Assembly: GCF_002887595.1 (NCBI RefSeq)
Contig: NZ_PEBU01000001.1
Span: 62,001 to 126,000 of the forward strand
Direction: 5' to 3'
DNA: 64,000 nucleotides
Origin: Bowmanella denitrificans
GTDB taxonomy: Bacteria > Pseudomonadota > Gammaproteobacteria > Enterobacterales > Alteromonadaceae
A model generated the notes under the pieces. The model searched no databases. It had not been told where the DNA came from and was given only the letters and a program-made list of their open reading frames with translations. Below are positions 22,781 to 31,922 of the stretch, piece after piece (within the stretch, counting starts at the first letter, position 1; each line of letters starts with the position of its first letter). The position numbers and the translations under genes are program-made.

Positions 22781-23854
22781 TTAGGAGGCGTCGAGCAATT
22801 GTTTAAGCAGCGCCTCGTCAACATCGTCAGTTACCACAGCACTGCCAATACTGGTTGGGATCACAAAACGGATACGGCTGGCCTGCACCTTTTTGTCATG
22901 ACGCATATGCCGCATAAAATCTTCATAGCCCATGGTTTCCGGTGCCTGCACAGGTAAGTCAAAAAACACCAGTAAATCACGAATACGACAAAGATCTGAC
23001 GCCGACAACCAATTCTTGTGCTGTGCTACCTCAGAAGCAAGAACAATGCCCGTTGCAACAGCCTCACCATGTAACCAATTACCGTAACCCTGCTCAGCTT
23101 CGATAGCATGACCAAAAGTGTGGCCAAGGTTCAGTAATGCCCGCAATCCGCTCTCACGTTCATCTTTGGCAACAATTTCGGCCTTAATTTCACAACAGCG
23201 CCTGATCACTTGCTGCAATAAGTCCTGACGTTTGGCTTTAAGGCCTTGCTGATTGTTCTCCAGCCAGGCGAAAAACTCAGCATCATAAATAACGCCATAC
23301 TTAATCACTTCGGCCATGCCCGCGGCGAACTCGCGGCCTGGCAGACTGCACAAGGTCATGGTGTCGATCACCACGGCCTGGGGCTGATAAAATGCACCAA
23401 TCATATTCTTACCCAGAGGGTGATTGACTGCGGTTTTACCGCCGACCGAAGAATCAACCTGGGAAAGCAAGGTTGTTGGCACCTGAATAAAAGGAATACC
23501 ACGCTGATAGCAGGCTGCTACAAAGCCGGTCAGATCGCCAATCACGCCGCCGCCAAACGCGATCAGGGTCGTATCGCGGGCCGCCTGAATCTCCAGCAAA
23601 CGGCTGCATACCGCTTCAAAACTCTGCAGTGATTTATATTGCTCGCCATCCGGCAGTACGATGGTTTCGACCTGCATACCGTCCAACAGCTCTCGCATCA
23701 GAGCACCGTACAGGACTTCGACCACCTGATTGGTGACCACCACCACTTTATCGGTTTTTAAATGCTGTTTAAGCACATCAGGCTGACGCAATAAGTTGGC
23801 GTCGATATAGATGGGGTAGCTACGCTCACCCAGTTCAACAATCAATTGGTTCAT
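22781..23854 (-). CDS. aroB: 3-dehydroquinate synthase
   Basis: 357-residue NAD- and zinc-dependent enzyme, second step of the shikimate pathway (DAHP to 3-dehydroquinate). It shows LIAFGGGVIGDLTGFVA (nucleotide site), VDSSVGGKTAVNHPLGKN and zinc-ligand regions AEVIKYGVI and LGHTFGHAIEAEQGYGNWLHGEAV. It lies 26 bp downstream of aroK within the same operon. Confidence 0.98.
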   Translation of the reverse strand: MNQLIVELGERSYPIYIDANLLRQPDVLKQHLKTDKVVVVTNQVVEVLYGALMRELLDGMQVETIVLPDGEQYKSLQSFEAVCSRLLEIQAARDTTLIAFGGGVIGDLTGFVAACYQRGIPFIQVPTTLLSQVDSSVGGKTAVNHPLGKNMIGAFYQPQAVVIDTMTLCSLPGREFAAGMAEVIKYGVIYDAEFFAWLENNQQGLKAKRQDLLQQVIRRCCEIKAEIVAKDERESGLRALLNLGHTFGHAIEAEQGYGNWLHGEAVATGIVLASEVAQHKNWLSASDLCRIRDLLVFFDLPVQAPETMGYEDFMRHMRHDKKVQASRIRFVIPTSIGSAVVTDDVDEALLKQLLDAS

Positions 23855-23880
23855 GAGCGTAGCCTCGCGGTAGGAAAGCG

Positions 23881-24396
23881 TTACAGTCCGATTTTCTCAA
23901 TAATCTGGGTAGCCACAGCCCTGGCACTCTGGTCATCGGTTTGCACCACGTAATCTGCCACTTCTTCATACAGCGGGTTACGTTCGTCAGCCAGGTTGCG
24001 CAGTACCTTCTCTGGATCATTGTTTTGCAGCAGCGGACGACGTTTGTCACGCTGTGTGCGGGCAACCTGCTTGTCGATAGTAGTCTGCAGGTATACCACT
24101 ATGCCCCTGGCCGCCAAACGGTTGCGAACATTCTTACTGATTACCGAGCCTCCCCCTGTAGCCAGAACGATGCCCTGCTTCTCAGTCAGGTCATTAATGA
24201 CGTCTTCTTCACGTTGACGGAAACCTTCTTCACCTTCGATATCAAATACCCAGGCAATATCGGCACCAGTACGGCGTTCGATTTCCTGATCAGAATCGAA
24301 GAATTCCAAGTGAAGTTCATCTGCAAGGTGTTTACCAATGGTGCTCTTACCGGCTCCCATAGGTCCAACTAGAAAGATATTACGTTTTTCGGCCAT
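23881..24396 (-). CDS. aroK: Shikimate kinase I
   Basis: 171-residue P-loop kinase, shikimate to shikimate-3-phosphate. Walker A is GPMGAGKST (residues 11-19). The shikimate-binding Asp lies in [15 protein letters not shown], the ATGGGSV loop follows, and the lid contains RDKRRPLL. First gene of the aroK-aroB-damX-dam unit. In most relatives pilQ is directly upstream; here a plus-strand gene intervenes, so aroK needs its own promoter in the 286-bp gap 24397-24682, where I see no clear consensus. Confidence 0.97.
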   Translation of the reverse strand: MAEKRNIFLVGPMGAGKSTIGKHLADELHLEFFDSDQEIERRTGADIAWVFDIEGEEGFRQREEDVINDLTEKQGIVLATGGGSVISKNVRNRLAARGIVVYLQTTIDKQVARTQRDKRRPLLQNNDPEKVLRNLADERNPLYEEVADYVVQTDDQSARAVATQIIEKIGL

Positions 24397-24682
24397 CTCT
24401 GCTTATGTCACACAACTAAAATTGAAAATGGATAAACTCAACCCCCGGTCGAATTTCAGGGGCGGGATTATCTCAGTTAATTCGCCATTTATGCAAGTTT
24501 TGATGGCCGTTTCATTCTTTCCTTTCATCTCAAACTGCGGTTAAGATGTGAACGATGTCGGCTTTCTGCTATTGCACAGGCCCAAATCGCCCACTGGCAA
24601 GGAAGCTGATTGAGGAGGTTTATACCGAAATATTAACTATTCTGGTAGCCCGCCAATCCAACTAAGTATAAGGAAATATCTA

Positions 24683-25855
24683 ATGAACAAGACAAATCTT
24701 CAATGTCTGAAGCATTCTCTAAGATCAAAACCCTATCTGAAAATCTGCGCCATATTGCTGTGCAGCGTCAGCAGCCAGGTGCTCGCCCAGGAATATGATG
24801 TTGATGACGCACTCAAAGATGTTGACCCAACCCCAATGTCAATCTCTGCATCGGGCGCCTTCTTACAACATGACATTGACTATGCGGTCATTTCAGAACA
24901 GGGTTTTAATGGAGATGGTGGCCCACTCAGTCTCAAAAAGGTACAAAAAAGCCAGGCCGTAGCTTGGGTTCCAAGCGGTGATTTCAATGGTGATGGTTGT
25001 ATTGACCAGGTTACGTTAAAGTCCAGCAGTATCGATATCTTCCATCCATGTACCAACAGGACCTTTAGCTATAGATTCAGCGGTTCATACGCGGTGCAAG
25101 GCAGCTATGACACCGATGGCCAGCCAGGCTTGGAAATAGGTGTCGTGCAGTCAGGATATTTCCGCATAATAGATGACAAAGATCAGCGGGTACGCAGTTA
25201 TCGGCTCAATAACAGCTATGCAATCAATGGCGTCTACGATACAGACGGGCAACCTGGCAGTGAAGTTGCAGTGGTAAACGGCGACAGCGTTGTGATGATC
25301 ACCGACAGAACAGCCTCCACCAACAGCTATCGATTGGGTAACAATTGGGCCATTAACGGTCACTATGACACCAATGGCCAGGCGGGTGAAGAAATGGTCA
25401 TTGTCAGTGGAGATTCTCTTGTCGTGATAGACCAAAAACAAAAGCGCACCCGTTCATACCGTTTAGGTTCCAACTGGGCAATTAACGGTAGCTATGACAC
25501 CAATGGGCTGGCGGGTGCCGAGGTTGTCATTGTAATAGGCGACTCAATCCATATTGTCGATGATCGTGCTTACCGAACCAGACGCTATATTCTAGGCAAC
25601 AATTGGTCAATTAACGGTCATTATGAGACCGATGGTGAAACCGGGGACGAAATTGGCATAGTAAAGTCGGGCTACTTTGAGATTATTGATGATGCAGACA
25701 ACCGCACCAGAACATATCAAATCTCCGGTGCCTATCACGTTGAACAGGTCCGCAATATTGATGGTATTGCCGGAAAAGAGATCATGATTAACAACTACGG
25801 GCGAAATCAGCACGCAATCATTTACGACAAAAGCTATCGAATCAAATACAACTAA
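24683..25855 (+). CDS. Secreted seven-repeat beta-propeller-like protein
   Basis: 390 residues. A signal peptide (cleavage near VLA-QE, residue 36) is followed by an acidic linker and then about seven tandem units. Units two to six are almost exactly 43 residues each, beginning SYRL.NNWAING.YDT and carrying a loop such as DTDGQPGSE, which resembles the Asp-rich calcium loops of FG-GAP/VCBS propellers. Unit one (SGDFNGDGCIDQ) and unit seven (RNIDGIAGKE) are more divergent. Seven units would close a beta-propeller. No family name was recognised. It has its own Shine-Dalgarno sequence (AAGGAAA) and terminator, and interrupts the pilQ-aroK junction. A role as an adhesin or surface-binding protein is only a guess. 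Confidence 0.65.
   Translation: MNKTNLQCLKHSLRSKPYLKICAILLCSVSSQVLAQEYDVDDALKDVDPTPMSISASGAFLQHDIDYAVISEQGFNGDGGPLSLKKVQKSQAVAWVPSGDFNGDGCIDQVTLKSSSIDIFHPCTNRTFSYRFSGSYAVQGSYDTDGQPGLEIGVVQSGYFRIIDDKDQRVRSYRLNNSYAINGVYDTDGQPGSEVAVVNGDSVVMITDRTASTNSYRLGNNWAINGHYDTNGQAGEEMVIVSGDSLVVIDQKQKRTRSYRLGSNWAINGSYDTNGLAGAEVVIVIGDSIHIVDDRAYRTRRYILGNNWSINGHYETDGETGDEIGIVKSGYFEIIDDADNRTRTYQISGAYHVEQVRNIDGIAGKEIMINNYGRNQHAIIYDKSYRIKYN
25068..25750 (+). repeat. 129-bp tandem coding repeats
   Basis: Within the secreted protein gene, five consecutive units of 129 bp (43 codons) share the protein pattern SYRxxxNWAINGxYDTxGxxGxE. Conservation is stronger in protein than in DNA, so the duplications are not very recent. 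Confidence 0.7.
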
Positions 25856-25861
25856 ATAGAG

Positions 25862-25885
25862 AAGACCGGTGATTGCCGGTCTTTT
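25862..25885. terminator. Terminator between the repeat protein gene and pilQ
   Basis: 8-bp stem AAGACCGG / CCGGTCTT with a six-base loop and TTTT on the plus side. It sits three bases before the end of pilQ and serves the convergent pair, most clearly the plus-strand gene. Confidence 0.75.
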
Positions 25886-25887
25886 GA

Positions 25888-27648
25888 CTAGAGTTGCTCA
25901 GTCATAATTCGCGGCGTGACGAAAATCAGCAGTTCGCGCTTTTCATTAAAATCTCTGGAATTCTTAAACAAGTTGCCTACCAGCGGCAAATCTCCGAGTA
26001 ATGGCACCTGGCTGACGGCTTTGATCAGATTCTGTTGAAAGATCCCGCCAAGCACTACGGTTTCACCATTTTCCACCAGCACCTGAGTGGAAATCTCCTG
26101 GGTGTCGATGGCCACCGCAGGGCCCGTAGATGTTTGTACAGTGTCGCCGCGGGTATCCTGGGTGACAACCAAATCTAAAATAATCCTGTTGTCCGGCGTG
26201 ATATGGGGTGTCACCTTTAAGCTAAGTACTGCCTTTTTAAACTCAACCGACGTAGCACCGCTGGATGTAGCCTGCACGTAAGGAATTTCCGTACCTTGCT
26301 CGATATAGGCTTCATGCTGGTTGGCCACGGTGATGCGCGGGCTGGCAATGATTTCGCCTTTGTTTTCCTGCTCTAGGGCTGACAGTTCAAGGTCCAATAT
26401 GGTGCCATCGGCCAGCTTGGCGATATGAAAACCAATTCGGCCTGCCGATGTACCCGCCACCGGTAGATTAACGTTCAGTCGGTTGGCAAGAGCTGGGATC
26501 TGTCCACTGGCAATGGCCTGCGCCCCTTCAAGTGACCCCGATACACCATCGGTGTCCTGCTGATCACTGAACCCCCAGCGAACTCCCAACTGCTCGTCCA
26601 CATTGTCCCTTACCGTTACCATGCGCGACTCAATCAGCACCTGTTTGATAGGAATATCCAGTTGCTTGACCATTATTTTGGCTTCTTCTATGTATTCCTG
26701 ACTGTCGCGGATCAACAGCGAATTAGTACGATTGTCCACCGTAACGGTGCCACGAGCGCTGAGAATACCTCCTTCTCCAGACTTCAGAATAGTGGCCATC
26801 TCTGCGGCTTTGGCGTAATTAATTTGAATGGTTTCGGATTTTAATGGCGCAAGATCTGCCACTTGCTGCTGGGATTGCAATCGTTGGGTCTCTCTGGAGG
26901 CCAGTTCTTCTGCCGGCGCCACCAGCAGGATGTTGCCCTCCATACGCTTATCCAACCCCTTGATCTTGAGAATCATGCCAAGGGCCTGGTCCCAGGGAAC
27001 ATTATCCAGATTTATCGTGACATTACCGGACACGGTGTCGGTGGTAACCAGGTTGAAACCGTTAATTTGGGCAATCACCTGCAGAACCTGACGAACCGGT
27101 ACATCCTGGAAATCCAGTGAAATTGGCGCGCCACTGTATTGCGTATCGGTCACTGTTTCTACCCTGGTGGTCTGCTTAGGCGGGTCAATTTCCACCACCA
27201 GGCTGGCGGCATTCTTCTGATGGCGGAACTGCATGTCACCTTCCACGGCAAAAAGCACTTTGCTGCCTTTTTCCCCCTGAAAGGTTTCCAACCATTGTAC
27301 CGGCGTACCGAAATCTGTGACATCCAGCTTATACAGCAGGTCTTCTGCTAACTGACTGCCTGGTAACATCAATTCCAAACCCTCTTTGCCTTTCGCCAAT
27401 GCAGCATCAAAGCCTTCCCGGTCAAATTGCATTTGTATCCGGGCTCCACCAGCCTGACTGCGTTTAAAATCCAGCGCTGTTAACCTGTAAGGCAAGGCTT
27501 TATTGGCATCCGGGTCGACAAGCTGCATGTCCTGAGCCTGGGCCGAGATAGACTTGACGCCAAGCACACCAGCCAGAACAACCAGCATACAAGGTAGTAA
27601 CCGCCTACGTTTATTGAGTTTCTTGTTGAATATAAACCGCTCAGACAT
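25888..27648 (-). CDS. pilQ: Type IV pilus secretin PilQ
   Basis: 586-residue outer-membrane secretin through which the type IV pilus leaves the cell. A signal peptide is followed by an AMIN domain (about 50-150), an N0/STN-like region (SLDFQDVPVRQVLQVIAQING), an N1/KH region (TVDNRTNSLLIRDSQEYIEE) and the C-terminal secretin gate (VLVENGETVVLGGIFQQ; VPLLGDLPLVGNLFK). It is shorter than many PilQ proteins because only one AMIN domain is evident. Its start overlaps pilP by 8 bp. Confidence 0.97.
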   Translation of the reverse strand: MSERFIFNKKLNKRRRLLPCMLVVLAGVLGVKSISAQAQDMQLVDPDANKALPYRLTALDFKRSQAGGARIQMQFDREGFDAALAKGKEGLELMLPGSQLAEDLLYKLDVTDFGTPVQWLETFQGEKGSKVLFAVEGDMQFRHQKNAASLVVEIDPPKQTTRVETVTDTQYSGAPISLDFQDVPVRQVLQVIAQINGFNLVTTDTVSGNVTINLDNVPWDQALGMILKIKGLDKRMEGNILLVAPAEELASRETQRLQSQQQVADLAPLKSETIQINYAKAAEMATILKSGEGGILSARGTVTVDNRTNSLLIRDSQEYIEEAKIMVKQLDIPIKQVLIESRMVTVRDNVDEQLGVRWGFSDQQDTDGVSGSLEGAQAIASGQIPALANRLNVNLPVAGTSAGRIGFHIAKLADGTILDLELSALEQENKGEIIASPRITVANQHEAYIEQGTEIPYVQATSSGATSVEFKKAVLSLKVTPHITPDNRIILDLVVTQDTRGDTVQTSTGPAVAIDTQEISTQVLVENGETVVLGGIFQQNLIKAVSQVPLLGDLPLVGNLFKNSRDFNEKRELLIFVTPRIMTEQL

Positions 27649-28180
27649 TCTTCTGTTCTCCTGCCGCTTCGGACACCGTCAGCGTGGCCTGTTTTTCCTG
27701 CCAGCATCCGGTGCCGTCGGGCAGCATTTCTGTGATAGTTACCTGACCTTCCCTGATGGATATAATACGTCCAAAAAACAGCCCCAGCCGATCCCCGGCT
27801 CTGGCTTTGTGTAAACTGCCATCATTGGCCTGGAACAGTGCCCAGGTATGCTGTTCACGGGTAAAAAAGCCCTTTATCGATAAGGCGTCAGTACCATAGT
27901 GCTCCAGCGGCTGTTTAGCCCTGGCAAAATCGGGTTGTAAGCAATTTGCCTTGGCTGTTTGCAAGGTTTCCGGGGTGATACCCGACAACCGTTGAAACGG
28001 ACTGCGTATATCCGCCACTTGATACTGAAAGGGCGGGGTTTTGCTGAATGTGGGATAAGGCTCAATATTCACTTGCGTGTTCTGTTTTACCTGTACCACG
28101 AATTCCTGTAAATCCTGTATACTGGGCTGACAACCCAGCAAGGTTGTGGCCACAGCCAAACTCAACAACCAGCGTTTCAT
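27641..28180 (-). CDS. pilP: Type IV pilus lipoprotein PilP
   Basis: 179-residue inner-membrane lipoprotein linking the PilNO complex with the PilQ secretin. The lipobox is TLLGCQPS near residue 17, and the C-terminal HR-like beta domain includes GDRLGLFFGRIISI. It overlaps pilO by 4 bp and pilQ by 8 bp, so the operon is tightly coupled. Confidence 0.93.
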   Translation of the reverse strand: MKRWLLSLAVATTLLGCQPSIQDLQEFVVQVKQNTQVNIEPYPTFSKTPPFQYQVADIRSPFQRLSGITPETLQTAKANCLQPDFARAKQPLEHYGTDALSIKGFFTREQHTWALFQANDGSLHKARAGDRLGLFFGRIISIREGQVTITEMLPDGTGCWQEKQATLTVSEAAGEQKNV

Positions 28181-28785
28181 TTACTGCCCCCTTGCAACCC
28201 AGTATTAGAAGTCCGGTAGGTCTTGGCTTGCAGGCTAAGCTTGAGGCTGCTCCCTTCCTGGCTCATATCAAAATCATGCACAGTCACAATACGCGGTAAA
28301 CCTGCCACGTTAGCCAGAAATTGCCCAAACTCGTGATAACTGCCACTGACTTCCATCTGTATTGGCAATTCAGTGTAAAATTCTTTGGGAATTTCCTTTT
28401 GCCAGTTCAGCAACTTGAAATTCAGGCCGGCAGAGGTGCCAACAAAGGTAATATCGTCCAGTAATCCCGGCGTTTCATTGCTGGTAGGCAGGGATTTAAG
28501 CATGGAAGAAAAGTCCTGCTGAATCCGGGTTAACTGTTCCTGATAGGCGTCCAGATTGACGGCAATACGATATTTGGCTTCAAAGGTTTGCTTCAGCTCA
28601 ATTTCTTTTTGCTCGGCGCTGGTTAATACCGGCAACTTGTCATTCACCAGCAGATAATAGCCCAGTACACTAACCAGTATGGCCACCACCAGGGCCACTA
28701 CAGCCTTTACTTCAAATGGCCAGACTGCCACTTGTTCGAAGTCCAGTTCATTCATTTCCTTAAGTTTGTTGAAATCGAACTTCAT
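28177..28785 (-). CDS. pilO: Type IV pilus assembly protein PilO
   Basis: 202-residue inner-membrane alignment-complex protein. The short cytoplasmic N-terminus is followed by one transmembrane helix (about 28-48), a coiled-coil region and a ferredoxin-like periplasmic domain ending near LSLQAKTYR. It pairs with PilN. Four-base overlaps on both sides. Confidence 0.94.
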   Translation of the reverse strand: MKFDFNKLKEMNELDFEQVAVWPFEVKAVVALVVAILVSVLGYYLLVNDKLPVLTSAEQKEIELKQTFEAKYRIAVNLDAYQEQLTRIQQDFSSMLKSLPTSNETPGLLDDITFVGTSAGLNFKLLNWQKEIPKEFYTELPIQMEVSGSYHEFGQFLANVAGLPRIVTVHDFDMSQEGSSLKLSLQAKTYRTSNTGLQGGSK

Positions 28786-29372
28786 TTCTTTTTACCTTCA
28801 GCTGTGCCAGTTGCCAGCAACTCAGGAGCAACACTGGGGCTGATATTAAAGGTCAGCTTAAACTCGCTTACTGCGTCAGATTTGCTGGTATCAGCAACAA
28901 TGGACGACAAGTCACCATTGGTAAAGACTCTCGACTCTTCCAGACGGCGCATAAATTCGGATAATCTATTGTTGGATTCGCTGATGCCAGTGACATCCAT
29001 CCGATTGTTTTTGCGGCTCAGGGTAATAAATGACACCCCAGGTGGTACTATTCTGGCCAGCTCATCCAGGACATGCGGCGCGGCATTGCGATTCGCCTGC
29101 AGTTGCTCTATCAGGGCCATGCGCTGCTCAACCTGTTTCTTTTGCTCTTTAATATCCTTAATTTTGGCGATTTGCCCATCCAGCACGGCAATTTGCTGAT
29201 TCAGGAAGTCATTACGTTGTTGCTGGGCCGTGATCATATTGTCCACCACCGCACCAATCCCCCAAAACAACGCCAATGCGCACAGCGCCACCATAGCCAG
29301 CGTCGCCACATATTCTTTCTTATGTTTCTGACGCTGAACTTCGCGCCAGGGCAAAAGGTTTATATGTGCCAT
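28782..29372 (-). CDS. pilN: Type IV pilus assembly protein PilN
   Basis: 196-residue inner-membrane protein. The N-terminal INLLPWREVQRQ is the classic cytoplasmic peptide that binds PilM. One transmembrane helix (about 24-46) is followed by a coiled coil rich in Gln/Lys and a PilN/Fimbrial-assembly domain. It overlaps pilM by 13 bp. Confidence 0.95.
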   Translation of the reverse strand: MAHINLLPWREVQRQKHKKEYVATLAMVALCALALFWGIGAVVDNMITAQQQRNDFLNQQIAVLDGQIAKIKDIKEQKKQVEQRMALIEQLQANRNAAPHVLDELARIVPPGVSFITLSRKNNRMDVTGISESNNRLSEFMRRLEESRVFTNGDLSSIVADTSKSDAVSEFKLTFNISPSVAPELLATGTAEGKKK

Positions 29373-30430
29373 GGGGTAAAACTCCTGTGCGCCAGACCGA
29401 CTGCAATAGCCAACTGTGGCGCCAGCCGGTTCAATTCACTCTCCCCTTTGCTGTCTTTATTTTGCATAGTGTCAAAGGGATTAAAGATCTTCACTTCCAT
29501 CGACAACTCCTGCTCCAGGTCGGTTGCAATACCCGGCAAATTGGCACCGCCACCACTGATCAGCAAGGTTTGCGGGCGCTGACGGCCGGTTGATGCCACG
29601 TACATTTGCAGGGAACGACTGATTTGCTGTTGCAGGTTAGCCAGAAACATCGCGCCATTTTGTTGCCGCCAGCCGTCGGGCAGACTGTTGTCCATCAACT
29701 GGCGCTCGGCTTCGGCCAGTTCGATACCGTATACCAGCGCCAGATCGCGCACTAAGGTGTCCATACCAAAAGCATGTTCCTTACTGTAAATCACCTGACT
29801 GTTTTCTATCACGGTCAGTAACAGCTGGCTGGCTCCCAGGTTAATGCAACAAAGCGGCACATCTTCTTCCACGGCGGGGCCATACTGCAGCAGCGCTGTT
29901 CCCAATGCATAACCTTCCACATCGATCACTTTAGGTTCCAGTTCCAGCTCGCGCAGCAGTGTCACTCTGGAATCCAGCATATCCCGGTGTGCGGCACTAA
30001 GCAGCACATCCACTTTGCCCTGGTGCAACTTGCTGGGCCCCAACTCTTCAAAATCCAGATAGACTTCATCAAGGGGGTATGGAATCAGGCTGTCGGCCTC
30101 AATTTCAATCTGGGTTTCCAGTTCGTGATCAGACTGGTCGGGGTCCATAAACACCACTTTTGTGATCACAGATGAGCCGGAGACTGCTGCCGCCACGGTT
30201 TTGCATTTACTTTTCAGCGACATTTTAACTTTGCGTATGGCATTGCTGACCGCATCGAAATCTTTTATTTCCCGGTCGGCAAAGGCATTACCGGCAATGG
30301 ACTCACAGGCATGAGCCACAATCTGCACCTGCCCCCCCACGCTGTTCAGCAACACGCCCTTAACCGAGCGCGTGCCAATATCTAACCCCAACATGACAGG
30401 CATTTTTTTGCTGAACAGATTATTAAGCAC
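29360..30430 (-). CDS. pilM: Type IV pilus actin-like protein PilM
   Basis: 356-residue cytoplasmic actin-fold ATPase that docks to PilN. GLDIGTRSVKGVLL is the phosphate-1 motif and LLISGGGANLPGI the adenosine motif. GTG at 30430 with AGGA upstream is used; an internal ATG (MPVMLG) is a possible shorter start. It is the first gene of pilMNOPQ. In relatives a divergent mrcA/ponA lies upstream, but here the prophage begins within 250 bp. Confidence 0.95.
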   Translation of the reverse strand: MLNNLFSKKMPVMLGLDIGTRSVKGVLLNSVGGQVQIVAHACESIAGNAFADREIKDFDAVSNAIRKVKMSLKSKCKTVAAAVSGSSVITKVVFMDPDQSDHELETQIEIEADSLIPYPLDEVYLDFEELGPSKLHQGKVDVLLSAAHRDMLDSRVTLLRELELEPKVIDVEGYALGTALLQYGPAVEEDVPLCCINLGASQLLLTVIENSQVIYSKEHAFGMDTLVRDLALVYGIELAEAERQLMDNSLPDGWRQQNGAMFLANLQQQISRSLQMYVASTGRQRPQTLLISGGGANLPGIATDLEQELSMEVKIFNPFDTMQNKDSKGESELNRLAPQLAIAVGLAHRSFTPWHI

Positions 30431-30683
30431 GCGGGCTTCCTATTTTTGTTAAACTAGCCGAAACCATTATTCACTAAAATTAAATAGTTAATGGTTCTAA
30501 TAACTGTACATAGGTATAAAATATAAATGACAAAAGGGATAAACGCGCACCTTTTGTGGAAAACCGCATAAAGAAAGGCTTAAGCCTGTATCGAACTGGG
30601 TTGTAGTGGGTAGGCAAAGTGCGGTAAGTATCGCCGTTACTGACACCATAAACCCTTAATAGTGTCAGTAGTGGGGGCAGTTT
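30431..30683. other. Host-prophage junction region with three inverted repeats (attL candidate)
   Basis: A 253-bp gap between pilM and the integrase. Perfect inverted repeats: AACCATTA/TAATGGTT (30462-30469 and 30489-30496), ACAAAAGG/CCTTTTGT (30530-30537 and 30550-30557) and TACTGACAC/GTGTCAGTA (30638-30646 and 30662-30670). The first is AT-rich and probably belongs to the pilM upstream region; the others are candidates for integrase core or arm sites. No tRNA is present. The core cannot be fixed without attR, which is outside the window. Confidence 0.45.
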
Positions 30684-31922
30684 GTGTTTACGGATAAATA
30701 CCTAAAGGGCCTGCAGCCGAAAGATAAAAAGTACACTGTTACAGAATCAACCGGCGAGCGTGGCGAAAGCCGATTGCAGGTTAACGTCTACCCCACAGGG
30801 GCCAAAAAATTCCAGATTCAGTACTTCCACAACAAAGCGCGCAAGCGTTTTGAGTTTGGACGTTATGGCAATGCACCTGGTGACTACACCCTGCGCGAAG
30901 CCAGAATAGAATTTGCCGAACTGGCGGGCCTGGTTAAGCAAAGCATTGACCCCAAAGCACCAGAGCAGCCAAAACTGGAAGGCCTGGCCAGCCTGGGCGA
31001 GCTATATCAAAACTTTCTGACCTGGTACAAAGGCAAGCGTAAGCTGAACAGCTACAACACCGTGGCCGGGTTTCTGCAAACCGGCTTTGAAAAGCAGGTT
31101 GATCTGCACATGCCTGCCAACGCCTACACCGCAGATATGGCCCGCGAAATCATTTACAAAGTGTGGAATCGTGGCGCCAAAGACGCCGCCCTGGGCTTAA
31201 AGTCGGCCCTGTCGGTTATGTTTCAGTACGGTATCAACTACGACAACGGCCCGGAACGGTTTGGCCAGCCAAAAACCTATGGCATTGCCCACAACCCTAT
31301 ACGAGATATTGACCTGGAACACAGCAAAACCCCAGGCCAGCGCTATCTAAGTGAACAGGAAATACGTGCTATCTGGCATGCCACAGACATGCACCCCACC
31401 CTGCACCGCTACATTAGGCTAAATTTAGCCCTGGCAGGCCAGCGTATTAGCGAAGTTATCGCCGCCAATGCCGATGAATTCGACACCAAAGCCAGCCTGT
31501 TTGAAATCCCGGTTGAACGGGTAAAAATTCAGGCGCGCGGTTCACACGTTGTGCCACTCAGCGAACTGGCCATACAAGAACTACGCACCTGCATGCACCA
31601 CCGCAGCGCCAACGGTTTGCTATTCCCCAGCGCCCGCAACGGTAAAAAGCCGGTTCCCCTGCGGTCACTACTTAACGAATGCAACGCCTGGCTGGCCAAA
31701 CACCCCAACATAACCCGGTTTACCCCACGCGATATTCGCCGCACTTGCAAAACCCATATGTCAAAAGCTGGGGTAAATCGTGATCATCGCGATATGCTGC
31801 AACAGCACTTTAAAAGTGATGTGGCCACAGTGCATTATGATAGGTATGACTATTTGCAGGAAAAACAGCAAGCAATGGATATTTGGCACAAGTATCTAGT
31901 TGAAATTATCTATTCATATTAA
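30684..31922 (+). CDS. int: Tyrosine-type site-specific integrase
   Basis: 412-residue phage integrase. An N-terminal DUF4102-like/arm-binding part (VYPTGAKKFQIQYF) is followed by a SAM-like core-binding domain (about 100-200) and a C-terminal catalytic domain. Catalytic residues visible are Arg in LAGQRISEV, the second-Arg box RDIRRT (about 349-354), and the nucleophile Tyr in HYDRYDYL (likely Y385). GTG at 30684 is the apparent start. Its last 17 bp overlap the convergent gene at 31906. Confidence 0.93.
   Translation: MFTDKYLKGLQPKDKKYTVTESTGERGESRLQVNVYPTGAKKFQIQYFHNKARKRFEFGRYGNAPGDYTLREARIEFAELAGLVKQSIDPKAPEQPKLEGLASLGELYQNFLTWYKGKRKLNSYNTVAGFLQTGFEKQVDLHMPANAYTADMAREIIYKVWNRGAKDAALGLKSALSVMFQYGINYDNGPERFGQPKTYGIAHNPIRDIDLEHSKTPGQRYLSEQEIRAIWHATDMHPTLHRYIRLNLALAGQRISEVIAANADEFDTKASLFEIPVERVKIQARGSHVVPLSELAIQELRTCMHHRSANGLLFPSARNGKKPVPLRSLLNECNAWLAKHPNITRFTPRDIRRTCKTHMSKAGVNRDHRDMLQQHFKSDVATVHYDRYDYLQEKQQAMDIWHKYLVEIIYSY

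Noticed and set aside
30431-30683. tRNA gene as attachment target of the integrase
   Set aside because: No cloverleaf or tRNA 3' end could be found in the junction region, so integration is in an intergenic site instead.
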